Source: Allobaculum mucilyticum
Lineage (GTDB): Bacteria > Bacillota_I > Bacilli_A > Erysipelotrichales > Erysipelotrichaceae
Reading direction: 5' to 3'
NCBI RefSeq assembly: GCF_022701195.1
Contig: NZ_CP078089.1
Location: 2,356,001-2,420,000, forward strand
Length of the DNA stretch: 64,000 nucleotides
Shown: one piece after another, positions 21,378 to 28,356 of the stretch
Numbering within the stretch: the first letter of the stretch is position 1
How the letters are laid out: each line of letters opens with the position of its first letter
The notes under the pieces: generated by a model
Told to the model about the DNA's origin: nothing
Seen by the model: the letters and a program-made list of their open reading frames with translations, nothing else
The model's database searches: none
Translations under genes and position numbers: made by a program

Positions 21378-22691
21378 TTATTCAAAATCTGTGTCAGCTG
21401 TATAAGCTGGTCTCAGATTTCTTCCCACGTTTGAACAGACAAGCATGATCATTCCGATCAGACTATCCACATCCTGAAAGCCATACGAACGACGAATGAT
21501 CAGCTTAATCTTGTTGTTCAGAGCTTCGATCCGCGCATTCGACAAGCCGTATTTCATCGTACTCAGAATTGACTGCGTGTGGCGCCGGATCTTCCTGCTC
21601 AGCTCGACAAACTCCGGAATTCTGCAGCGGCTCGCCCAGGAAAGCCATTTTTTCAGTGCTTCTTCTACACCTTCATTCGAGCGGAAGATCGCACGAAGGG
21701 ACTCCTTGATCTGATATCCGCGAAACAGTTTAGGAAAGACCTTCTGGATGTGATTCAAACTCTCCCGCTGGTATTCCGTCAGATTTTCAGGATTCTTTCC
21801 AAGTGGATATTTCGATCTCTTCAGTGTCACTGATTCTTTTTCCTTTGGTTCGGTTCCTTTCTTTGGACGTCCGACTTTCCGTTTAGGTAAAGACTTATCC
21901 TGCTCATAGGCTTCTCGCCAGATCCTTCTGCGCATCCGATCGAGAGCATCAATCGCCCATGTAACCACATGATAGGGATCGATACAGAACTCTGCTTGAG
22001 GAGAATTCTCGTTTACCGTGTTTTTGATCCATCGAGCGCCGTCACCACTGACCATCCGGATCTGGGAGGCACAATCTTCACCGATTCGTTCATAGAACTT
22101 TTCGAAGGTGTTTTTACCAAAGCCATCGTGTGCCCAGACGACCTCGCCAGTCTGCTGGTTCACCACTGTTGTGATGTAGGTGTGACCCTTGCGATAGCTG
22201 GTTTCATCCACGCCGATCACTTCAAGGTTTTCGAACTTCTTGTCCGGATCTATTTCTTTGACCTTCTGGACTCTGGCAATGATGGTTCCAACAGTCCTCC
22301 AGTTGATCCGCATCAGCTGACAAACCAGCTTTTTGGACTGGTGAATGGCCTGAAAAGCAACCTGCTGCTCGAACTTTTTGGTGAACTTAGAACCGTGAAA
22401 TGCCCATGGAACGGCTTCTGTAACAACACCGTGTTCAGCGCATTTGATTCTTTTAACATCGGCCACGATGAACACTTTGTGGGTACCCATATCGAGGGCA
22501 CGCCATCTGCGGGCTCTCGTTTTGGCGTCATATCCCGGCATGTGTTGTCCGCAGTGCGGGCAGATTCCGCTTTCCTTTTTATGGAGCTTAACGTGGACAA
22601 GAACGCTGTCTTTCTGATTGTTCTCCTCAACTTTTACGATGGATACTCCTTTGAGCTTTTGAGTGTTTTTGATAAGCTGATTGTGGGTCAT
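21378..22691 (-). CDS. ISL3-family transposase
   Basis: DDE transposase of 437 residues. Start at 22691 (MTHNQLIKNTQ) has AAAGGA about 11 bases upstream. An N-terminal zinc-finger-like motif (CPHCGQHMPGYD) is followed by a helix-turn-helix region. The catalytic triad is read as D in VIGVDETSYRKG, D in MVSGDGARWI, and E in GLSNARIEALNNKIK, the ISL3 pattern. The gene looks intact, with no frameshift. Its binding site lies in a predicted hairpin (22700-22731) that may restrain translation. Confidence 0.95.
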   Translation of the reverse strand: MTHNQLIKNTQKLKGVSIVKVEENNQKDSVLVHVKLHKKESGICPHCGQHMPGYDAKTRARRWRALDMGTHKVFIVADVKRIKCAEHGVVTEAVPWAFHGSKFTKKFEQQVAFQAIHQSKKLVCQLMRINWRTVGTIIARVQKVKEIDPDKKFENLEVIGVDETSYRKGHTYITTVVNQQTGEVVWAHDGFGKNTFEKFYERIGEDCASQIRMVSGDGARWIKNTVNENSPQAEFCIDPYHVVTWAIDALDRMRRRIWREAYEQDKSLPKRKVGRPKKGTEPKEKESVTLKRSKYPLGKNPENLTEYQRESLNHIQKVFPKLFRGYQIKESLRAIFRSNEGVEEALKKWLSWASRCRIPEFVELSRKIRRHTQSILSTMKYGLSNARIEALNNKIKLIIRRSYGFQDVDSLIGMIMLVCSNVGRNLRPAYTADTDFE

Positions 22692-22699
22692 GTGAAAAA

Positions 22700-22743
22700 T
22701 TATCCTTTCTGTGTGGGAACTAAAAGGATAACACATGTCCTTT
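22700..22743 (-). promoter_or_regulatory. Hairpin masking the transposase ribosome binding site
   Basis: TTATCCTTT (22700-22708) and AAAGGATAA (22723-22731) are perfect complements. On the transposase strand the first copy contains the AAAGGA binding site. A further complement (TCCTTT, 22738-22743) could pair with the middle segment instead and free the site, giving two mutually exclusive folds. Confidence 0.55.
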
Positions 22744-22765
22744 TTACTTATCTAGACTATATCTA

Positions 22766-22806
22766 AAGCAGTTTCCATCAAACGATCAGAGGGAAACTGC
22801 TTTTTT
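22766..22806 (+). terminator. Outward-facing terminator at the right end of the IS
   Basis: AAGCAGTTTCC (22766-22776) pairs with GGAAACTGCTT (22792-22802), then TTTT. It would stop plus-strand transcripts leaving the element toward the metal efflux genes, insulating their own promoter. Confidence 0.75.
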
Positions 22807-22843
22807 AACAACAACGGTTACCCACCGTTAGTGCAATAGAGCC

Positions 22844-22851
22844 AGAAAAGA
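22844..22851. repeat. Right 8-bp target-site duplication of the ISL3 element
   Basis: AGAAAAGA directly after the right inverted repeat; identical to 21128-21135. Confidence 0.9.
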
Positions 22852-22898
22852 CCATAAATAAATTCCGGAAAAAAACGGAAAAAAAGGGGATGCATCTC

Positions 22899-22926
22899 TT
22901 GCACACAGGCAGGAACCGTCTATAAT
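22899..22926 (+). promoter_or_regulatory. Promoter of the HMA/P1B-ATPase operon
   Basis: TTGCAC (22899-22904), a 16-base spacer and a perfect TATAAT (22921-22926). Transcription would start close to the palindrome at 22936. Confidence 0.8.
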
Positions 22927-22935
22927 GGACTTACA

Positions 22936-22961
22936 AACAGTTGAACAAGTGTTCAACTGTT
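22936..22961. promoter_or_regulatory. 12-2-12 ArsR/SmtB-type operator
   Basis: A perfect inverted repeat: AACAGTTGAACA, two bases (AG), then TGTTCAACTGTT. The TGAACA/TGTTCA core and the 12-2-12 geometry match operators of SmtB/CzrA/CadC-type repressors. It covers the expected transcription start, so binding would block the operon. Confidence 0.85.
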
Positions 22962-23018
22962 AAACTGAAAAAGGAACATATGATCATCCGGTCCGCATGG
23001 ACCCAAAGGAGAAGAACA

Positions 23019-23234
23019 ATGAAAAAGACATACAAAATTGAAGTTGACTGCCCGAACTGCGCTGCAAAACTGCAGAAATGTGCAGAGAACACACAGGGTG
23101 TAGAAAGCTGCACCGTCAACCTGATGACACAGAAACTCGTCATCAATGCACCGGCAGAAGAGCAGAGCGAGATCATCGATTCGATTGTTAAGCAGATGAA
23201 AAAGATCGACGATGACGTTGTGATCTACTGTTAA
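23019..23234 (+). CDS. Free-standing HMA (heavy-metal-associated) domain protein
   Basis: A 71-residue ferredoxin-like metal-binding domain with the CxxC site in EVDCPNCAAK. Start at 23019 is set by AAGGAG 7 bases upstream; the in-frame codons further up overlap the operator and are not used. It precedes the ATPase gene by 4 bases, and the ATPase itself lacks an N-terminal HMA domain, so this small protein probably supplies metal to it in trans. Confidence 0.9.
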   Translation: MKKTYKIEVDCPNCAAKLQKCAENTQGVESCTVNLMTQKLVINAPAEEQSEIIDSIVKQMKKIDDDVVIYC

Positions 23235-23238
23235 TATC

Positions 23239-25125
23239 ATGACAAAAAAGCAGAAGAAAAATCTGCGCCGCATTCTCATCAGCGGCGCACTCTACTTGGT
23301 TCTGGCCCTGTCGTCGATCTGGATTTCCTGGCAGCCTGTTCTGCTCGCTCTCTGCTACCTGGCAATCTATATCTATATCTCGCAGGATGTTCTGAAACAG
23401 ACCTGGAAAAATATCCTGAACAAGGATTTCATGGATGAGAACTTTCTGATGACAATTGCTTCGCTTGGCGCATTCGCTCTTGGCGAATACTCCGAAGCTG
23501 TAGCAGTTATGTTGTTTTATCAGGTTGGTGAATGGTTCCAGTCCTATGCGCTCGAACGCTCGAGAAAGAGCATTTCCGCGCTGATGGATATCCGTCCTGA
23601 ATATGCCAACCTCGATGTGGACGGCAAGATTACTGAAGTCGATCCGGAAGAAGTCAAGATCGGTCAGACGATTGTCATCAAACCCGGTGAACGTATCCCG
23701 CTGGATGGTGTCGTTCTTTCCGGCACCGGTTCAATCGATACCTCAGCATTGACTGGCGAAAGCGTACCGCGTACGGTCCGTGAGGGCGAAAGCGTCATTT
23801 CCGGCTGTATCAACCAGAGCGGCGTTCTTCATGTACGTGTCACCAAAGAATATGCTGACTCCACAGTCGCCCGTATTCTGGATCTGGTCGAAAACGCTAC
23901 GGACAAGAAGAGCCGTTCCGAACAGTTCATTACCAAGTTTGCCCGCATTTATACACCAGTCGTTGTCTACTCGGCGATCGCACTGGCCATCATTCCTTCG
24001 CTCTTTACCGGTGACTGGGCAACCTGGATCTACCGTGCGCTGGAATTCCTTGTTATTTCTTGCCCGTGTGCGCTTGTTATTTCCGTACCTCTGGCTATGT
24101 TTGGCGGAATCGGCGGCGCATCGAAATGCGGAATCCTGGTCAAGGGAAGTACCTATCTGCAGGATCTTTCCGATGTAAAGACTATTGTTTTTGATAAGAC
24201 TGGTACCCTGACAAAAGGTACCTTTGAAGTAACGCAGGTTACTCCTGTTTCCGTATCTTCTGAAGAACTGCTCCGTCTTTGCGCGAGAGCTGAATCGTTC
24301 TCGACCCATCCAATTGCACTGAGTATTGAACGCGCTGCGAAACTTGAAAATCCGCAGGAAGGCGTTTCGAATGTTCAGGAAGTTGCCGGCAAAGGCCTGA
24401 TTGCTAATGTTGACGGCGTCTCTGTTGCCGCAGGCAACCGCAAGCTGATGGAATCGCTTGGCGTTCCTGCTAACGATCTGCCGGAAGGCACCGGCTTTGG
24501 TACCATTGTTTACGTTGCGAAAGACGGCATGTTCGCTGGTACGATTGAGGTTGCCGACGAACCAAAAGAAGAAACAAAAACGATTGTTCAGCTTCTTCGC
24601 AAATACGGCGTTCAGCGCTTTGTCATGCTGACAGGCGACTCTGAAACTGTCGCAAAAGCTGTTGCCGATTCGACTGGCATTGATGAAGTTCATGCTCAGC
24701 TTCTGCCAGAACAGAAAGTTGAATGGCTGGAGAAAATCCTGGCTGACCGTACTGGCAAGCTCGCCTATGTCGGCGATGGCATCAACGATGCGCCGGTTCT
24801 TGGCATGGCTGATGTCGGTATCGCAATGGGTGCTCTTGGCAGCGATGCTGCAATTGAAGCAGCAGACGTTGTCCTGATGGATGACCAGCTTGATTCGCTG
24901 ATTACCGCAATTCAGATTTCCCGCAAGACCATGGGCATTGCCCGTCAGAATATCGTCTTTGCGATCGTCATCAAAGTTCTGATGCTGATCCTTGGCGCTC
25001 TGGGCATTGTCAACATGTGGGGTGCCGTCTTCGCCGATGTCGGCGTATCGGTGCTGTGCATCCTGAATGCGATGCGTGCCCTTTCGGTTCGCAAGTTCCG
25101 TGTAAACGCTCCGCAGCTCAAATAG
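23239..25125 (+). CDS. P1B-type Zn/Cd/Pb-exporting ATPase
   Basis: Membrane pump of 628 residues that exports soft divalent cations using ATP. Seen: the actuator TGES (SALTGESVPR), the membrane metal site C275-P-C277 (SCPCALV), the phosphorylation site D319 in DKTGTLT, the HP locus (THPIALS), the GDGINDAP hinge, and a final membrane helix with MWGAVFADVGVS, whose Asp is diagnostic of the ZntA/CadA (P1B-2) group. The N-terminal HMA domain is absent and is encoded by the preceding small gene. There is no strong binding site in the 4-base gap, which suggests translational coupling. Likely repressed through the palindrome at 22936. Zn/Cd rather than Cu is well supported; the exact ion is not. Confidence 0.93.
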   Translation: MTKKQKKNLRRILISGALYLVLALSSIWISWQPVLLALCYLAIYIYISQDVLKQTWKNILNKDFMDENFLMTIASLGAFALGEYSEAVAVMLFYQVGEWFQSYALERSRKSISALMDIRPEYANLDVDGKITEVDPEEVKIGQTIVIKPGERIPLDGVVLSGTGSIDTSALTGESVPRTVREGESVISGCINQSGVLHVRVTKEYADSTVARILDLVENATDKKSRSEQFITKFARIYTPVVVYSAIALAIIPSLFTGDWATWIYRALEFLVISCPCALVISVPLAMFGGIGGASKCGILVKGSTYLQDLSDVKTIVFDKTGTLTKGTFEVTQVTPVSVSSEELLRLCARAESFSTHPIALSIERAAKLENPQEGVSNVQEVAGKGLIANVDGVSVAAGNRKLMESLGVPANDLPEGTGFGTIVYVAKDGMFAGTIEVADEPKEETKTIVQLLRKYGVQRFVMLTGDSETVAKAVADSTGIDEVHAQLLPEQKVEWLEKILADRTGKLAYVGDGINDAPVLGMADVGIAMGALGSDAAIEAADVVLMDDQLDSLITAIQISRKTMGIARQNIVFAIVIKVLMLILGALGIVNMWGAVFADVGVSVLCILNAMRALSVRKFRVNAPQLK

Positions 25126-25171
25126 CTGACAGACTGTTTTATACACAAACAGAAAAGAAACAGAAATACAG

Positions 25172-25207
25172 ACAAGGCCGTTCAGTTTCCATGCTGAGCG
25201 GCCTTTG
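25172..25207. terminator. Hairpin between convergent ATPase and dipeptidase genes
   Basis: ACAAGGCCGTTCAG pairs with CTGAGCGGCCTTTGT across an 8-base loop. T-runs are weak on both strands, so efficiency is uncertain. Confidence 0.55.
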
Positions 25208-25250
25208 TGTGTCTGTTATTGAATAGAAAGAAATAGACAGGATTGTCTTT

Positions 25251-26270
25251 CTAGTCAGGGAGAACCTGTTCAAGAAGACGGAAGACATTTCCGCCCATCG
25301 CAAGTGCAATGTCGTTTTCACTCCAGCCATCTTCTTTAAGCGCATTTGCAAGCTTCTGCATCTGCGAAGCGTCCTGGATTTCCACTTTAGAGTGAATGCC
25401 GTCAAAATCCGTTCCGATGGCACAGATTTCAATGCTTCCAACGGCTTTGAGGTGATTGAGATGGCGGACCATATCTTCAATGTGCGAGATGTCATCGTCA
25501 TTTTCTTTCAGGAAGTCTGCACAGAAATTCAGACCGATGACACCGCCGGTTTTCGCGATGGCTCTGATCTGCTCATCACTCAGATTGCGGCTGACTGTGC
25601 AAAGAGAGCGGCAGTTGGAATGGGAAGCGATCACAGGCTTTTTCGCAATCTCCATCAGATCCCAGAACGCTTTATCGCCTAAATGGGAAACATCGACGAG
25701 GATGCCGAGTTCTTCGCATTTACGGACATATGCTTTTCCGTATTCGCTCAGTCCGCGCTCGGTTTCAAGATGGAAAAGCGGGGCAGGCGAGCGGTAATCG
25801 ACTTCTTCGAGATCTTCAAAAGAAATGTTCGGATAGCCAATCGCATTGGGATAGTTCCAGGTGAGCGCAATGAGTCTTACGCCTATACACTGCCAGAACT
25901 CTAATAAAGAAAGATCCTGAAACATAACATCGCCCTCTTCAAGTGAAAGAAGAGCGCCGGTTTTCTTTCCGGCTTTTACCTGGGCAAGATCCGCTTTTGT
26001 ACGCACCTGAAGCAGTGTGTCTCTGTTAGCGGCGATGTGTTTCTGGAATTCATTCAGAAGCGAGAGTGCTTCGTGTTCAGGTGCTTTGCCGCAATTGCGG
26101 TCTGTAAACAGGGCAAATGTCTGCAGCGCCACATGGCCTTCCTGCAGCTTGTTTACATCGATGCAAAGATCGTTGTCCATCAGACTGGATGGTTCGTTAT
26201 TTTGGGTTCTGTCACGCAGAGCGAGAATGGTGTCACAGTGCAGATCGCACACGGGATAAAAATCGTTCAT
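25251..26270 (-). CDS. Membrane dipeptidase-type metallopeptidase (family M19)
   Basis: A 339-residue zinc dipeptidase of the renal dipeptidase family, which hydrolyses dipeptides and often accepts D-residues at the C-terminal side. Metal ligands are visible: H11-C-D13 in CDLHCDT, the bridging Glu in LSLEEGDVM, His in VDVSHLGD and VIASHSNCR, and the C-terminal GTDFDG motif. Length is normal for the family. GGAGG lies 7 bases before the ATG. There is no signal peptide, so it probably acts in the cytoplasm on imported peptides. It is a single gene facing the ATPase. Confidence 0.92.
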   Translation of the reverse strand: MNDFYPVCDLHCDTILALRDRTQNNEPSSLMDNDLCIDVNKLQEGHVALQTFALFTDRNCGKAPEHEALSLLNEFQKHIAANRDTLLQVRTKADLAQVKAGKKTGALLSLEEGDVMFQDLSLLEFWQCIGVRLIALTWNYPNAIGYPNISFEDLEEVDYRSPAPLFHLETERGLSEYGKAYVRKCEELGILVDVSHLGDKAFWDLMEIAKKPVIASHSNCRSLCTVSRNLSDEQIRAIAKTGGVIGLNFCADFLKENDDDISHIEDMVRHLNHLKAVGSIEICAIGTDFDGIHSKVEIQDASQMQKLANALKEDGWSENDIALAMGGNVFRLLEQVLPD

Positions 26271-26552
26271 CTGTATTCCTCCATCGTTCGATTCTTTGAA
26301 TGTTTTTCTCTATGTCTTATGTTTTTCTGTTGATTCGTTTTGGGTGTTTATGTATCCAGTCGGCGCTTTGCCAGCCCGTTTCCTATTGAATCTTGAATCA
26401 TGCTTCCTGCTGAACAGTACGGATTTCGTGAACCGTTCAAATCTGTTCGTGAAAAGAACAGCTGCTGGCCTGGAAAGCGTCTATTCACGCTTTGGGCAAC
26501 AGAAGCCCCGAATCCGGATGATTTTTCTATCATAAAGGCAGGAGGCTGAACT

Positions 26553-26975
26553 ATGAACGCACTTGAAAACAAGCAGGAAGTCAGCGAGCTCGTCGCCGGT
26601 CTCTCCCGCGCAATTGATCTTAAAAAAATTGACGACATCATGAGCGTATTCTCCGAAGATGCCGTTCTTGAGCTTGAAGAAGGCGGAAAAACTGTCCTCT
26701 CTTTGCAGGGCAAGGAAGCCATCCGTGAACATCTGAGTCTGCAGCTCGAAAAATATGACCTGATGTTCCACAACACTGGCGAAAGCGTTGTCGAGCTGAT
26801 CAAAGTCGACCAGAGTGCCAATGCGGTCACCAGCAGTTTTGTCCGTACCCGCACAAATGATCCAATCGTGAATACGGATGAATGCCTGTACTACAAAGAC
26901 AGCATGGTCAAAGTCGAAGGCTGCTGGTATCTGGTTAAGCGTAAAGTGCAGATCGTATCCAAATCGGTCCGCTGA
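26553..26975 (+). CDS. SnoaL/NTF2-like domain protein
   Basis: A 140-residue protein with the cone-shaped alpha+beta fold of the SnoaL-like/DUF4440 group: an N-terminal helix (ENKQEVSELVAGLSRAID), the loop DDIMSVFSEDAVLEL, and a last strand pair ECLYYKDSMVKVEGCWYLVKRKV. Members include small isomerases and many proteins of unknown role, so no reaction is assigned. A GGAGG site lies about 9 bases before the ATG, and a terminator overlaps the stop. Confidence 0.8.
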   Translation: MNALENKQEVSELVAGLSRAIDLKKIDDIMSVFSEDAVLELEEGGKTVLSLQGKEAIREHLSLQLEKYDLMFHNTGESVVELIKVDQSANAVTSSFVRTRTNDPIVNTDECLYYKDSMVKVEGCWYLVKRKVQIVSKSVR

Positions 26976-26998
26976 TCCGGGTTCTCCCGGATTTTTTT
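26975..26998 (+). terminator. Terminator after the SnoaL-like gene
   Basis: ATCCGGG pairs with CCCGGAT over a 4-base loop, followed by seven T. Confidence 0.88.
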
Positions 26999-27049
26999 AA
27001 CGGACGAGGATGAAATCGATCGTCCGAATCTGACGAAAGGAGGCCGCCC

Positions 27050-28222
27050 ATGAAAAAATCATCCATTGCCTCGCCGGATGGCGCCCTCGCATTTCTGTTT
27101 GGGATCTTTTCGATGCTGATCTGGTATGTCACCGTCAGCACCGACCTGTCCAACGCCACCCTTCTTTCACTGGGGCTGATGTGGCTGCTGCTCTGTCTTG
27201 GCGCGCTGATTGCAGCACTGATCAATATAATCCGCGGCACAGGGGGCAATACGAATCTTTTAGGCGTCATTCTGCTCGGGCTGATTCCAGGCGTGGATAC
27301 GCTGGCGGCGTTCTTCTTTCGAAGCATTGGCGTAACCTATCAGCCGCAGGTCTACGGCTGTCTGTATCTGATCGGTGCCATCTTTGTTTTTGGAGCCGCT
27401 TTACGTCGTAAGAAACGCCGTCCTCTGGTGTATCTGCGTACGCTCTCGATTGCGGCAGGCTTTCTGTTCCTGGGTCTTGGCGATCTTCTGGGCGCGCATG
27501 GAATCCGGGCAGCCGGAGGCTGGCTGATGCTTCTCTATGCTTTTATCAGCTTTTACTATGGCCAGGTGCGGCTGTATGAAGAATTTGGCTGGCCGCATCC
27601 TGAAGAAGATGATGTTGCATCAGCTGGCCGCCGGGGAAAAATCAGCTCACCGCAGGTGATTGTATCCTTTATCTGCGCCTCATTTGGCATCATCAGCTTT
27701 GTTCTGGCTTTTTTCGATGTGCCGGATGATTCCATTCTGGCAGCCGGCATTATCCGGCTCGTTCTTGGCGGTATTTACTTTATCAGCGCACTGATCAACC
27801 TGTATAAAGGCTCGCCTTTAGGCAACCTGAATCTGATCTTTGCGGTCTGCTTTGGTCTGTTTGCGGGCAGTACGCTGTTGATGGAAGCAATGCAGGATCT
27901 GTTAGGCTTTGCGATTCAGCCGATGATCTATTCCATTCTGCAGATGAGTGCCGGTCTGTATCTGCTCACGTTAATTCCGGCTTTAAGCTGGAATCCGCTT
28001 TTCCGGCAGGTTGCCCTGGTCTGCTCGGGTTCTGGTCTTGTCTGCTCTGCGCTTAATGCGTTTACCGGCTGGCAGGGTTTTCTGTATGCGAGCGGTCTGT
28101 TCTTCCTGGTTTTCTGCCTGCTCAATATTTACAGCGGTCTTAATGCACTGCTTCCGCAGGCGCTTCCTGAAGGACCTTCTCTTGCAGGTCTTGTCAGGCA
28201 CAGAAAAGAGCAGAAGCGCTGA
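27050..28222 (+). CDS. Polytopic membrane protein with an internal duplication
   Basis: 390 residues with about 11-12 hydrophobic helices and a basic C-terminal tail. The two halves look related: NTNLLGVILLGLIPGVDTL in the first matches LGNLNLIFAVCFGLFAGST in the second, each after a helix pair. A hydrophilic loop (PHPEEDDVASAGRRGKISS) joins them. The glycine/asparagine pattern is faintly like the acetate-transporter (YaaH/GPR1) group, but the hallmark N-P-[AV]-P motif is absent, so I make no transport call. The start has GGAGG 9 bases upstream. Confidence 0.75.
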   Translation: MKKSSIASPDGALAFLFGIFSMLIWYVTVSTDLSNATLLSLGLMWLLLCLGALIAALINIIRGTGGNTNLLGVILLGLIPGVDTLAAFFFRSIGVTYQPQVYGCLYLIGAIFVFGAALRRKKRRPLVYLRTLSIAAGFLFLGLGDLLGAHGIRAAGGWLMLLYAFISFYYGQVRLYEEFGWPHPEEDDVASAGRRGKISSPQVIVSFICASFGIISFVLAFFDVPDDSILAAGIIRLVLGGIYFISALINLYKGSPLGNLNLIFAVCFGLFAGSTLLMEAMQDLLGFAIQPMIYSILQMSAGLYLLTLIPALSWNPLFRQVALVCSGSGLVCSALNAFTGWQGFLYASGLFFLVFCLLNIYSGLNALLPQALPEGPSLAGLVRHRKEQKR

Positions 28223-28244
28223 TTCGTTCTGCATTTTGAAGTAA

Positions 28245-28302
28245 AAGAAGACTCCGGGTCTTCTGTTCAGATGGATTCTGGACATAGATTCCGGAGTCTT
28301 TT
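28245..28302. terminator. Bidirectional terminator between convergent genes
   Basis: AAGACTCCGG near 28247 pairs with CCGGAGTCTT near 28291, flanked by TTTT on the plus side and by an A-rich stretch that reads as T on the minus side. It serves the membrane protein gene and tex. Confidence 0.75.
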
Positions 28303-28356
28303 GTGTGTTTCGTGTTTTGACGTTTCTTTCAGAGAGAGCAGTCGAGGGCAGAGAAA

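Larger units (their letters stand above)
21136..22843 (-). mobile_element. Complete ISL3-family insertion sequence
   Basis: A 1,708-bp element with imperfect terminal inverted repeats. The left end (starting GAGGCAATTGCGCTTCGGG at 21136) and the inverted right end (starting GGCTCTATTGCACTAACGG at 22843) share ATTGC-CT and GGTGGGTAA. Both ends are flanked by the same 8 bases, AGAAAAGA (21128-21135 and 22844-22851). Eight-base target duplications are characteristic of ISL3. One transposase gene on the minus strand fills most of the element. The intact duplication suggests a fairly recent insertion. Confidence 0.93.

Noticed and set aside
22941-23018. N-terminal extension of the HMA protein
   Set aside because: It overlaps the operator and transcription start; a strong AAGGAG supports 23019.
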